Assembly: GCA_025517425.1 (NCBI GenBank) | Contig: JAOPJY010000001.1 | Coordinates: 1,040,217 to 1,104,216, forward strand | DNA: 64,000 bases | Direction: 5' to 3' | DNA from: Halobacteria archaeon AArc-dxtr1 | GTDB taxonomy: Archaea; Halobacteriota; Halobacteria; Halobacteriales; Natrialbaceae | In this document: piece after piece, positions 1 to 7,532 of the stretch | How positions within the stretch are numbered: position 1 is the stretch's first letter | Layout of the letters: every line of letters begins with the position of its first letter | The notes under the pieces: generated by a model | What the model saw: the letters and a program-made list of their open reading frames with translations, nothing else | Databases searched by the model: none | What the model was told of the DNA's origin: nothing | Translations under genes and position numbers: made by a program

Positions 1-161
1 CGCGGCGTCTCACAGGAGTCACAGAGGACCGCTCGATTCCCCTTGTACGTACCGCGTTCCAACTGGCCACCCTCACAGTCGGGACAGGGGCGACCCGCGA
101 GTACGGTGAGGACGCTGGCCCCGTCGTGATCAATCTGGACAGCTGATTGGTGTGTCGCCAT
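1..161 (-). CDS. Small CPxC-type zinc-finger protein, HVO_A0556-like (3' end cut by window)
   Basis: Reading leftward from an ATG at 161, the frame stays open to the window edge and gives 53 residues. It contains two cysteine pairs, C26-x2-C29 and C47-x2-C50, separated by a short segment with the sequence GxxERGTYKGNRAV. This spacing and the ERGTYKGN core match the small haloarchaeal zinc-finger proteins of the HVO_A0556 type. Such proteins are usually 50-60 residues, so little is missing. The metal-binding role is inferred from the cysteines and the cellular function is unknown. The 208 bp between this start and the next gene show no convincing coding sequence. Confidence 0.7.
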   Translation of the reverse strand, partial: MATHQSAVQIDHDGASVLTVLAGRPCPDCEGGQLERGTYKGNRAVLCDSCETP

Positions 162-369
162 ACCCATTCTGGCGCCCGTCCGCCGGGTAGGAGTTGGCCA
201 TGCACCTGCAACCCCTCTGGGTCGGGGAGTCGATTGCGGCGACCGACCAGGCCGGTGCAGTCATGCGGTTCCAGCCGTGTGAGAGAGATGAGTATGACAA
301 TACTAACCACGATCGTGCTCGCAAACGGAGTCGAAGCGGCTATCCTGCTCGGGCAAAAACCGGCGACCG

Positions 370-936
370 ATGTGGCCCTGGGGACACCTCGGCGTAGCGT
401 ACCTGCTGTACACCGCCTACACGCACCGCCAGTTCGGTCGGGCGCCGTTGGCGCTGCCGGCGCTCGCACTCGCGGTCGGTTCGCAGGCACCGGATCTGAT
501 CGACAAGCCCCTCGCGTGGACGATCGGCGTCCTTCCCGGTGGGCGGACGCTCGGACACTCGCTGCTGTTCGCCGTCGTATTTCTCCCCGCGTGTTACGCG
601 CTCGCAAAACGGTACGACCGTCCCGACGTCGGCGTCGCCTTCGCGATCGGACACCTCTCGCACCTCGCCGCTGACGTCCCGCCGTCGGCACTCACAGGAG
701 ATCTCTCGGGCACCGAGTTCCTCCTCTGGCCGCTGCTCGAGGCGCCGTCGGAAGAGCCAGTGGATGGCCTCTTCGACGCGATCTTTACCTACTACGCGAT
801 GGGGCCGTACGAGGTGGTCCAGCTGGGGCTGTTCGTCCTCGGCGCGCTCGTCTGGGTCCGCGACGGGATGCCCGGACTGGCGCTGGTGCGATCGCTTCCG
901 GGCCGGATTCAAGAGGCGCGAGCGGAGAACCCGTAG
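370..936 (+). CDS. Membrane-bound metal-dependent hydrolase-like protein (DUF457/YdjM type)
   Basis: The 188-residue protein has about four hydrophobic segments. It carries the scattered polar motifs of the DUF457 (LexA-binding, inner-membrane-bound hydrolase) family: His in WGHLGVAY near residue 6, GSQAPDLIDKP near 38-48, GRTLGHS near 58-64, and IGHLSHLAADV near 97-107. These His/Asp residues are thought to hold a metal in the family, but the substrate is unknown. The downstream trmY starts 65 bp later with its own promoter-like box, so the two are probably separate transcripts. Family assignment rests on the motif layout. A different membrane family of similar size is possible. Confidence 0.72.
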   Translation: MWPWGHLGVAYLLYTAYTHRQFGRAPLALPALALAVGSQAPDLIDKPLAWTIGVLPGGRTLGHSLLFAVVFLPACYALAKRYDRPDVGVAFAIGHLSHLAADVPPSALTGDLSGTEFLLWPLLEAPSEEPVDGLFDAIFTYYAMGPYEVVQLGLFVLGALVWVRDGMPGLALVRSLPGRIQEARAENP

Positions 937-1001
937 CTCGCGACTCGTCGCTCGACGTCACGGATCGTCGCCCCTATTTCCCCGCCGGCCGAACCGGCAG
1001 T

Positions 1002-1607
1002 ATGCGACAGTTCGTCCTCATTGCCCACGACGTCCCCACCGAACCGGACTTCTCGCTCGACGATCTCGCGGGTGGCGCCGGCCGCCTCGACGCCGTCTGC
1101 CGGTCGATCACCGCGGCGTTGCTGACCTCCCACGGAATCCGCGAGGACGTCCGGGTCCACCTCGTCGTCCAGGACGAGTTCACGATCACCATCGACGGCG
1201 ACTCGGTCCGCCGGCTCAACCCCGACGAGCGCTCGACGGCGGCGCTCGTCCGCAAGGCCCTCGACCATCGCGAGGAGGCGATCGGAGCGCTGCCGGCCGA
1301 ACCGAGCCCGGGCATCGCCCTCTACCGCCGTGGATTCGAGGCGACGATAGACGAACTCGAGGAGCGTGGCGGAACGATCGTCCAGCTTCACGAGGACGGG
1401 AAACCAATCGCGGAGGGAGACGTCGACGCGTGGCAGGAGCCGGCGTTCGTCCTCTCGGACCACCACGACTTCACCGACGACGAACGAGCGCTTCTCGATG
1501 AGCGCACGAGCCATCGCATCCGACTCGGTCCGACGCGGCTCCACGCAGACCAAGCGATCACCGTCGCCAACCACGCACTCGACACTCGCGGATATACGCA
1601 GTTGTGA
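1002..1607 (+). CDS. trmY: tRNA (pseudouridine(54)-N1)-methyltransferase
   Basis: This 201-residue SPOUT-class methyltransferase opens with MRQFVLIAHDVP and ends with the knot segment LGPTRLHADQAITVANHAL, both typical of archaeal TrmY. The enzyme uses S-adenosylmethionine to convert pseudouridine 54 of the T-loop to N1-methylpseudouridine. The length is normal for the family. A CTATTT box at 974-979 sits about 26 bp before the ATG, which fits leaderless transcription. The gene lies just upstream of a tRNA-Pro gene, and other tRNA-modifying enzymes (tgtA, arcS, taw1) are in the same window, though in separate units. Confidence 0.95.
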   Translation: MRQFVLIAHDVPTEPDFSLDDLAGGAGRLDAVCRSITAALLTSHGIREDVRVHLVVQDEFTITIDGDSVRRLNPDERSTAALVRKALDHREEAIGALPAEPSPGIALYRRGFEATIDELEERGGTIVQLHEDGKPIAEGDVDAWQEPAFVLSDHHDFTDDERALLDERTSHRIRLGPTRLHADQAITVANHALDTRGYTQL

Positions 1608-1694
1608 GGGAGGCCTTATGCGAGTAAACCGCATCGTTCGGCCTCAAGGGGGGTCCGGAAGCGTTAAACGATCGGATCGACTCGATTCGACTGC

Positions 1695-1767
1695 GGGCCG
1701 GTGGGGTAGCTTGGTATCCTTCGGCCTTCGGGTGGCCGTAACCGCAGTTCGAATCTGCGCCGGCCCA
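1695..1767 (+). tRNA. tRNA-Pro (anticodon CGG)
   Basis: A complete cloverleaf can be drawn by eye. The acceptor stem pairs GGGCCGG (1695-1701) with CCGGCCC (1760-1766), followed by discriminator A1767. The D arm lies at 1704-1719. The anticodon stem pairs CGGCC with GGCCG around loop TTCGGGT, putting anticodon CGG at 1729-1731. The T arm pairs CGCAG with CTGCG around TTCGAAT. The variable region is short (TAAC). No CCA is encoded and no intron is seen. Its 3' end is repeated downstream at 1881-1897 and more loosely at 3499-3520, which suggests use as an integration site. Confidence 0.93.
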
Positions 1768-1897
1768 TTTCTGCCCGCGAATTCTAACCGACGAGCGAAG
1801 CGAGTCGCGTTCGTGAGCGGGCAGAAATGCAGCCGCAAAGATTCGAATCAGGGAGGAGCGTCGCTCCGACCGTGGTTCGTAATCTGCGCCGGCCCAT
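1752..1897 (+). repeat. Direct repeat of the tRNA-Pro 3' end (att-like)
   Basis: The 17-bp string at 1752-1768 (AATCTGCGCCGGCCCAT) recurs exactly at 1881-1897. Flanking similarity extends leftward (TTCG just before it in both copies). A duplicated tRNA 3' end is the usual scar of tyrosine-recombinase integration in archaea. Only 112 bp lie between the copies and there is no integrase, so this is a remnant or one of several nested sites. Confidence 0.7.
1766..1829. repeat. 13-bp perfect inverted repeat next to tRNA-Pro
   Basis: CATTTCTGCCCGC at 1766-1778 is exactly repeated in inverse as GCGGGCAGAAATG at 1817-1829, with 38 bp between them. The left arm begins on the last tRNA base. The enclosed sequence also has internal symmetry (CGAGCGAAGCGAGTCGCG region). 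It may act as a processing or termination structure for the tRNA transcript, or be debris of an integration event. The sequence does not decide between these. Confidence 0.75.
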
Positions 1898-2224
1898 GTT
1901 TCCCGCAACCGCTCAACGTCTACAATACGGCAGCACACCGCTTACAAACACGGTCGTCCTGCGTGCCATAGAGTGTAACTGCAGTGCAAACGCACCCCTT
2001 GCCGTCCTGGACTTCAAGAAACACAAGTAACAGATCCACAATAAAGCAATGGCAGATAAACAGTATTTTTTGTCTTGAGACACCTGTTTTGCTCCGTTGT
2101 CGCCTTCGTCTCCCGAGTGCGAGACAGCATGCAACCCACTTCAAGCGTGAGAGACCTATCCATAGCAATCGTCTTGACTTTCATAGGTAGATTGATGAGG
2201 GGACGGTAGTCATATTTTGACATA

Positions 2225-3421
2225 ATGAACAGTGAGGCCGTTAGAGACTACGTTGAGCAGTCCCGGACCCTGTTGGAGGCCTCACCCCAGATGGACGAGG
2301 AGAATACGAAGGTCAAACTCATTCAGCCATTCGTCGATCTACTGGGGTGGAACTTCTACTCGACTGAAGTCCAACTCGAGTACACCGTACAAATGGGGAC
2401 TCAGACCTCAAAGGTCGATTACGCGTTGATGGTCGGCGACACACCGGTCGTCTTCATCGAGGCAAAGTCAGCGCGGTCCGATCTCAGTGAGACCAACGTC
2501 CGTCAACTACAGAGCTATATGCGGCAGGAATTGTCTGTGGATTGGGGGGTTTTAACGAACGGGAAGACATTTGAGATCCTCAGTGTGAGTAGTGGCGACA
2601 ACCGCGAGGGTGAAACCTCAATTGCGAAGTTCGATCTCAGTGAGATGGCAGATAACCCAGACATTTTGGAAATACTCACCAAAGACGCCATCCAGTCTGG
2701 GCGGGCCGACGAAATAGCAAAACAGCTCACCCAAACTAACCGGGCTATCCGTCAACTGAATGAGGAGGAAAGGGCTATCACAGAACGACTCACCGACGTT
2801 CTTCAGAACGAATTGGGGCAAACTCCACTGGATCTCGAAGAACAGAGTCTGGACTTTGTAGACGATCTTCGTGGGACGCTTAAAGAGCGCCGTCGGTTCA
2901 TTGGTGAGTCGACGAAGGAAACAGAGGTTGACACAAAAGGAGAAAAAGACGGCAGTGGCGGTGACAACGACGATGATGTGGTAGACCCGGTCGAAGATAA
3001 TATCGTTGCAACGATCCCCAGAAGTGCCATAGACGGGCAGAATGACGAAGAAGTAGCCGTTTTCCCGACTCGTGAGTCAGGCATTCCGTTTCTGTTGGAA
3101 AATAACGCATGGGGGTTCGTTCGTATTGGGCGTAACTTCGACTATGTAGCTATGTACGTAACTGGCGACGTTCAGGAAGTACAGTATTTCGCTGCAGTTC
3201 GTGATGTTGTTTCCCCTCAAGAGGCGGTCCTCGCTCGTGAAGTGTCCGAGTATGCCGATGGTGCTAAGATAGACAACGGGAAGAAGGTCGTCCGGTTCGA
3301 AGAAGACAGCCTCTATCGACTAGAAGATCCGATTCCATACGAGACGAAATACCCGCAGAACCACCGCTATACAACGCTCGGTGATCTTCGTACAGCAGAG
3401 ACGACCGACGACATACTGTAG
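2225..3421 (+). CDS. Stand-alone HsdR N-terminal (type I restriction endonuclease-like) protein
   Basis: The 398-residue protein resembles the nuclease domain of type I restriction subunit R. Its N-terminal 130 residues hold a PD-(D/E)xK core: D65 in KVDYALM, then E79-A-K81 in VVFIEAKSA, followed by NVRQLQSYMR, a helix typical of HSDR_N. The SF2 helicase motor of HsdR is absent. Residues 165-230 look helical, 232-262 form an acidic Gly/Asp linker, and the remainder (265-398) is a second domain I do not recognise. No methylase or specificity subunit is nearby, so this is not a classical RM system. A defence role is likely by family and setting but unproven. Codon use is AT-richer than in surrounding genes, which points to transfer. 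Confidence 0.8.
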   Translation: MNSEAVRDYVEQSRTLLEASPQMDEENTKVKLIQPFVDLLGWNFYSTEVQLEYTVQMGTQTSKVDYALMVGDTPVVFIEAKSARSDLSETNVRQLQSYMRQELSVDWGVLTNGKTFEILSVSSGDNREGETSIAKFDLSEMADNPDILEILTKDAIQSGRADEIAKQLTQTNRAIRQLNEEERAITERLTDVLQNELGQTPLDLEEQSLDFVDDLRGTLKERRRFIGESTKETEVDTKGEKDGSGGDNDDDVVDPVEDNIVATIPRSAIDGQNDEEVAVFPTRESGIPFLLENNAWGFVRIGRNFDYVAMYVTGDVQEVQYFAAVRDVVSPQEAVLAREVSEYADGAKIDNGKKVVRFEEDSLYRLEDPIPYETKYPQNHRYTTLGDLRTAETTDDIL

Positions 3422-3498
3422 CGAGAGTTTTCCAACATCGCAGAGGGGAACCGAGTTGAGGAACGGACTGATAGCGTTAAAGAAGAGGTGAATTTAAT

Positions 3499-3520
3499 TG
3501 CAGGATTCGAATTTACGCCG
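3499..3520 (+). repeat. Degenerate third copy of tRNA-Pro 3' end
   Basis: The sequence TGCAGGATTCGAATTTACGCCG resembles the T-arm/acceptor end of the tRNA (GCAGTTCGAATCTGCGCCG), with a 2-base insertion and two transitions. It could mark the far attachment end of the islet. Because TTCGAAT is common to all T loops, chance similarity is possible. Confidence 0.4.
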
Positions 3521-3546
3521 GCTTACACACGATCGTTATTCAGCCG

Positions 3547-4635
3547 CTACGAACCCGATTCCTGCTCCCGAACGAACGTCTCGACTGCATCCACAACCGC
3601 CGCGGCCGCCTCGCCGTCGCCGTAAGGCTGGGGCTTTGCTTCTGGAAGATCGAACGCACCGGTGAGGTGGGCCTCGAGTTGGTCCGGGTCGGCGCCGACG
3701 AGGACGTTCCAGCCGCTGTCGACGAGTTCGGTCCACTCGGTTTCCTCGCGCATCGTCACGCAGGGCGTATCGAGGAAGAAGGCCTCCTTCTGGGCACCCC
3801 CGGAGTCGGTGGCGACCATTCGCGAGCCGTCGATGAGTCGGATGAAATCGAGATAGCCGACCGGATCGATCAGTGTCAGCTCCGCGGCGGCGTCCTCGTA
3901 CAGCCCGTGCTCGCGCATCGCGTTTTTCGTTCGGGGGTGGACCGGGAAGACGACCTCGTCCTGAATGTCGGCGAGCGTCTCGAGAATTGCGGCGAGGCGG
4001 TCTGGGTCGTCCGTGTTGCGCGCGCGATGGACCGTCGTCAACACGTACTCCTCGTGCGTGAGTTCGAGGTCCTGTAGGATCGTCGACTGGGAGGCGGCGC
4101 GCTCTCTGACCAGCAAGGTGGCGTCGTACATCACGTCGCCCGTGTCGACGACGCCCTCGGTGATCCCCTCCTCGCGGAGGTTCTCCGCCGACGCCTCGCT
4201 CGGTACGAGGAGGAGTTCGGCGGCGTGGTCGGTGAGAACGCGGTTTATCTCCTCGGGCATATCGCGGTTGTAGCTTCGGAGTCCCGCCTCGACGTGGGCC
4301 AGCGGGACGTCCATCTTCGAGGTGACGATTCCCGCAGCGAGCGTCGAGTTGGTGTCGCCGTAACAGAGCACGATGTCCGGCTCCTCTTCGATGACTAGTT
4401 CCTCGATACCGACGATCATCTCGGCGGTCTGGGCGCCGTGATCGCCCGAGCCAACGCCGAGATTGTACTCGGGTTCGGGGATGCCCAAGTCCTCGAAGAA
4501 GACATCGGACATCTCGTCGTCGTAGTGCTGTCCGGTGTGGACGAAAATTTCCTCGTGGTCGCGTCGCAGCTCTCGCGAAACCGCGAACGCTTTGACGAAC
4601 TGTGGGCGGGCGCCGATGACGGTGAGTACCTTCAT
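3547..4635 (-). CDS. wecB: UDP-N-acetylglucosamine 2-epimerase (non-hydrolysing)
   Basis: The 362-residue protein starts at the ATG at 4635, giving MKVLTVIGARPQFVKA, the canonical WecB beginning. An upstream in-frame ATG at 4758 would add 41 residues without family similarity and overlap the preceding gene. Further family motifs are HTGQHYDDEMSD, VEAGLRSY near residue 95, TDHAAELL, and the nucleotide-binding TDSGGAQKEA near 280. It interconverts UDP-GlcNAc and UDP-ManNAc, supplying ManNAc-type sugars for surface glycans. It is the last gene of a leftward operon with the formyltransferase-like and deacetylase-like genes (43-bp gap). Confidence 0.93.
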   Translation of the reverse strand: MKVLTVIGARPQFVKAFAVSRELRRDHEEIFVHTGQHYDDEMSDVFFEDLGIPEPEYNLGVGSGDHGAQTAEMIVGIEELVIEEEPDIVLCYGDTNSTLAAGIVTSKMDVPLAHVEAGLRSYNRDMPEEINRVLTDHAAELLLVPSEASAENLREEGITEGVVDTGDVMYDATLLVRERAASQSTILQDLELTHEEYVLTTVHRARNTDDPDRLAAILETLADIQDEVVFPVHPRTKNAMREHGLYEDAAAELTLIDPVGYLDFIRLIDGSRMVATDSGGAQKEAFFLDTPCVTMREETEWTELVDSGWNVLVGADPDQLEAHLTGAFDLPEAKPQPYGDGEAAAAVVDAVETFVREQESGS

Positions 4636-4678
4636 GGATTGTGAATGTGTGAAGCGAGTTGTGTCTGTGTGTTGAACA

Positions 4679-5713
4679 CTATCCTGACAGCGAGTGTTCG
4701 TGCTCGGGACTGTCGACTCTGTTCGGACTATCGATCGATTCGTTCGGGAGCGAGGCAAAGCGGATCCCCCGGGAAGGGGTCCACTCCTCGGCCTCCCAGT
4801 CGGTGACGAGCAGCGTGCCGTCGCTCGTCTTGACGACGAACTGGTCGCTGGGTTCGAAGACCTGCACGACGGTTCCCGGCTGGGCGTCTAACAACAGGTC
4901 GGCCGAGAAGGGCTGGGCCTCCCAGATCGTGACCCGGGTGCCGTCGTGGTTGGTGAACGCGCCGGGGTATGGGTGGCCGACGGCCCGGATGAGATTATAG
5001 ATCGTCTCGGTCGGATCCGCCCAGTTGATCGCGCCGTCGTCGGGATTCCGTTTCGGGTAGTAGGTCGGCTGGGCGGACTGTGTCTCGAACTCGGCGGTCC
5101 CCGAGAGCACGTCAGCGACGCAGTCGTCGAACAGCTGCTGTCCGATCATCACGAGCTTGTGGTACAGCGACTGGATCGTGTCGTGGCGATTGATATCGAA
5201 CTTCTGCGTGGCGACGACATCGCCGGAGTCGGCCCCCTCATCCAGGTGCATCACCGAGAGGAGGAATCGATCAAGTCCCTCGATGAGCGACCAGTTCATC
5301 GGCGAGCGACCGCGTCCCTTGGGCAGTCCGAAGGCAGAGCCATGGAGTCCGAGCGCTCCGTGGGTGAACGTCCCTAATACGTCGCCGGGAATGAGACGCT
5401 GCCAGCCGTGGACGAGCAGTAGGTCGGCGTCTACGTCGCGAAAGTGGTCGGCGTCCGCGTCGGTCATGCCGTAGGTCTCGGGACAGTAAACCGAGACGTC
5501 GTTCTCGGCAGCGTACTCGCGGTGATCGTAGTAGCTACAGACGCCGTATTGCTCGCCCTGTTCCGGTCGGAGCGTGATGAGTTCGTCCACCGGGACGATT
5601 TCCTCGTGGACGTACCGGAAGAGGTCGAAGCCGGCGTCGGTACAGCTCGCGAAGACGACGCGAGCGTCGGAAAGCGACGCCACAGCGTCGTCGGGAGATG
5701 TGGCGGAGGACAT
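4679..5713 (-). CDS. Formyltransferase-family protein (sugar N-formyltransferase-like)
   Basis: The 344-residue protein has the Fmt/ArnA-type fold. A Rossmann-like N-terminal half contains ADLLLVHGWQRLIP and the formyl-folate site region LHGSAFGLPKGRGRSPMNW at residues 123-141, with H124 and D162 (DEGADSGDV) as two of the usual catalytic triad. The Asn that normally precedes His by two (N-x-H) is Gly122 here. A C-terminal OB-like domain (about 230-320) follows, as in tRNA-Met and amino-sugar formyltransferases. With WecB downstream and a deacetylase-like gene 8 bp upstream, an amino-sugar is the likely acceptor. Acceptor and activity are inferred. Confidence 0.82.
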   Translation of the reverse strand: MSSATSPDDAVASLSDARVVFASCTDAGFDLFRYVHEEIVPVDELITLRPEQGEQYGVCSYYDHREYAAENDVSVYCPETYGMTDADADHFRDVDADLLLVHGWQRLIPGDVLGTFTHGALGLHGSAFGLPKGRGRSPMNWSLIEGLDRFLLSVMHLDEGADSGDVVATQKFDINRHDTIQSLYHKLVMIGQQLFDDCVADVLSGTAEFETQSAQPTYYPKRNPDDGAINWADPTETIYNLIRAVGHPYPGAFTNHDGTRVTIWEAQPFSADLLLDAQPGTVVQVFEPSDQFVVKTSDGTLLVTDWEAEEWTPSRGIRFASLPNESIDSPNRVDSPEHEHSLSG

Positions 5714-5721
5714 CGGTTTGG

Positions 5722-6489
5722 TTACGATCTGGCGACCTCATCGTCGATGTACTGGCGCTCTAAGAAGCGCTTCGTCGCGCCGAAGCGCTCGTCACGCTCG
5801 CGGTAGAGACGCTCGGCGAACGTCTGGTCGGTCTCGGCCCACAGCCCAGGGTGGATGAGAATTTGCAGCCGATCCGGGAAACCGTCGGGGAACGGCGGCG
5901 ACTCTCGCCACCGCTGGTTCGAATCACCGCGGTAGGCGATGTCGGTGAAAAAGCGCTCCTCGTAGGTGCTGATGAAGCCGTCGTACCGTCGTCGCAACAC
6001 CCAGTCCGGGGGAATGTGAAACGAGATCGCCGGCGAGAGATCGTCCGCGATTGACGAGAGGATCTCTCGTTCGCGATCGACCGCGGCGACGAGATCCGCG
6101 TCTGCCGGCTCATCCGACCAGTACTGGTGGGTGCTAAAGTGGAGCCCGACGTCGTGTCCGAGCGACTGAATGCGGTCGATGATCTCTCGTGTCTCCCGGT
6201 GTAACGGGTTGTAAAACGGCGAGGAGAGCAGGAAGAAGTACGTCGTCGAGACGCCCGCCTCGGCCTCGATCTCCGCCATTTTCAACGCCCGCTGTGGTGA
6301 CCAGTCGACGTCGTGTCGCAAGAGGACCTCACCGTCCGCGACAGCACCACCGTAGGTGGTGTACTCGTACCCGTGAGCGAGCAGTTCCTCGAGGAAGGTC
6401 GCGTACTCGTCGTACGTAAACCGGATCGAACGGTCGTCTCTGGGGGTCGACGGGACGGTGTGGGTGCGTTGCGATGCCAGGTCGCTCAT
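5722..6489 (-). CDS. Polysaccharide deacetylase-like protein
   Basis: This 255-residue protein begins at MSDLASQRTH (ATG at 6489). An upstream ATG at 6540 adds 17 unconserved residues. It has the NodB-type signature LRHDVDWSPQRALKMAEIE (metal-binding Asp pair), then GHDVGLHFSTHQYW (metal His region) and HPGLWAE near the C-terminus. Such enzymes remove acetyl groups from N-acetylated sugars using a divalent metal. It is the first gene of a three-gene leftward operon with the formyltransferase-like gene and wecB. The order suggests remodelling of an N-acyl sugar (deacetylation, then formylation), which is an inference. Confidence 0.75.
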   Translation of the reverse strand: MSDLASQRTHTVPSTPRDDRSIRFTYDEYATFLEELLAHGYEYTTYGGAVADGEVLLRHDVDWSPQRALKMAEIEAEAGVSTTYFFLLSSPFYNPLHRETREIIDRIQSLGHDVGLHFSTHQYWSDEPADADLVAAVDREREILSSIADDLSPAISFHIPPDWVLRRRYDGFISTYEERFFTDIAYRGDSNQRWRESPPFPDGFPDRLQILIHPGLWAETDQTFAERLYRERDERFGATKRFLERQYIDDEVARS

Positions 6490-6627
6490 AGCGAAAGGGG
6501 TGATACACGGGATGAAAGTTATGCGTCGGTGACCGGCCACTAGGGAATCATTTCGGTCGAACGGACCTATCGCTGGTCCAACCGAAGTCGGAACCGTTAG
6601 GCGACTCGAACGTCTCTCTGCAGGCGA

Positions 6628-7377
6628 ATGGGCGACCGAGGGCAGTCCGATATCGGAGGGGTCGACGAGCTCGTGTCGGCGACGGACGTTGCGGACCGCC
6701 GCGACGAACTCGCCGCCGAGTTACGCGAACACGCCGGCGAGGTTGCTCGTGAGGTCGCGATGCTCCAGGGGGGCGATTACGGCCAGCAGGTCTTCGAGAC
6801 GGGCTCCGGGACGTGGACGCTGAAGTACGAGGGTGGCGACGTCGACTACCTCCGCTTCGAACCGCGCTCGGGCGTGGAGATCTACGCCGTCTCAAGCAAG
6901 CAACAACCCGAGCCCGACGCACTCGCACGAGCGCTCGACGACTACGGTGCGTTCGTTGCGGCGTACAACGAGTACGTCGCGTCGATGGACGGGCGCCTCG
7001 AAGACGTCGAGCCGTCGTTTCCCGAAGTCGCCTCGACCGCAGCGCTCGTCGAGGACCGCGACCGAATTCTCCGACGGGTTCGCGAGGCGGCGAACGCGAT
7101 GGCGAGCGAGCTTCACCGCTACGAGGGGGAGTACGGCACCTACGCGACAACGGTGTCTGGAACTCGCTGGGAGCTCAAGTGGGACGGCGACGTCGCTGCC
7201 TACCTCCGCGTGGGTGGCTCGGACGGCACCTATCTGCTCTCGCAGTACCAGCCGCCACCGGTGACGGAGGTCCGCAGACTGGTCGCGGACGTTCCGGCCT
7301 TCGTCGAGGCGTTCAACGAGGAGGTCGCCGCTCTCGAAGCGGGACTCGCTGCGGTCTCGTTCACTCCAGAGTCGTAG
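6628..7377 (+). CDS. Hypothetical protein with internal duplication
   Basis: I do not recognise the family. The 249-residue soluble acidic protein contains two similar halves. GTWTLKYEGGDVDYLRF (about 61-77) followed by a helical AFVAAYNEYVASMDGRLEDV is mirrored by TRWELKWDGDVAAYLRV (about 175-191) followed by AFVEAFNEEVAALEAGLAAV. Each half is a long N-terminal helix, a small beta sheet and a closing helix. The pattern points to an intragenic duplication, perhaps forming a pseudo-dimer. It is transcribed divergently from the sugar operon and ends 155 bp before the DUF4397 gene. Confidence 0.75.
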   Translation: MGDRGQSDIGGVDELVSATDVADRRDELAAELREHAGEVAREVAMLQGGDYGQQVFETGSGTWTLKYEGGDVDYLRFEPRSGVEIYAVSSKQQPEPDALARALDDYGAFVAAYNEYVASMDGRLEDVEPSFPEVASTAALVEDRDRILRRVREAANAMASELHRYEGEYGTYATTVSGTRWELKWDGDVAAYLRVGGSDGTYLLSQYQPPPVTEVRRLVADVPAFVEAFNEEVAALEAGLAAVSFTPES

Positions 7378-7532
7378 TCCGGGAGACGCGTGGGAGCCGA
7401 ACCACGCCTGTAGGAACTCGTTTCCCGAAATCACGGACAGCCTAGCACTGTGTAGTCACAGGAAACGTCACGAATATCACGCGGACTGACTAGCTGACTT
7501 TTTCCAGTCCGGTCCTCCGTCTCGACTGCAAC

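Larger units (their letters stand above)
1881..3524. other. Candidate integrated islet at tRNA-Pro
   Basis: This stretch is visibly AT-richer than its neighbours. It starts at the exact copy of the tRNA 3' end (1881-1897) and ends near a degenerate copy at 3499-3520 (TGCAGGATTCGAATTTACGCCG compared with the T arm and acceptor of the tRNA). It carries a single convincing gene, the HsdR_N-type protein at 2225-3421. I see no gene in 1898-2224. No integrase or transposase is present, so the element would be immobile or trimmed. The outer boundary repeat is imperfect. Confidence 0.5.

Noticed and set aside
539-1501. 320-codon plus-strand frame overlapping the DUF457 and trmY genes
   Set aside because: It is Arg/Ser/Pro-rich, the usual shadow in GC-rich DNA, and covers two well-supported genes in another frame.
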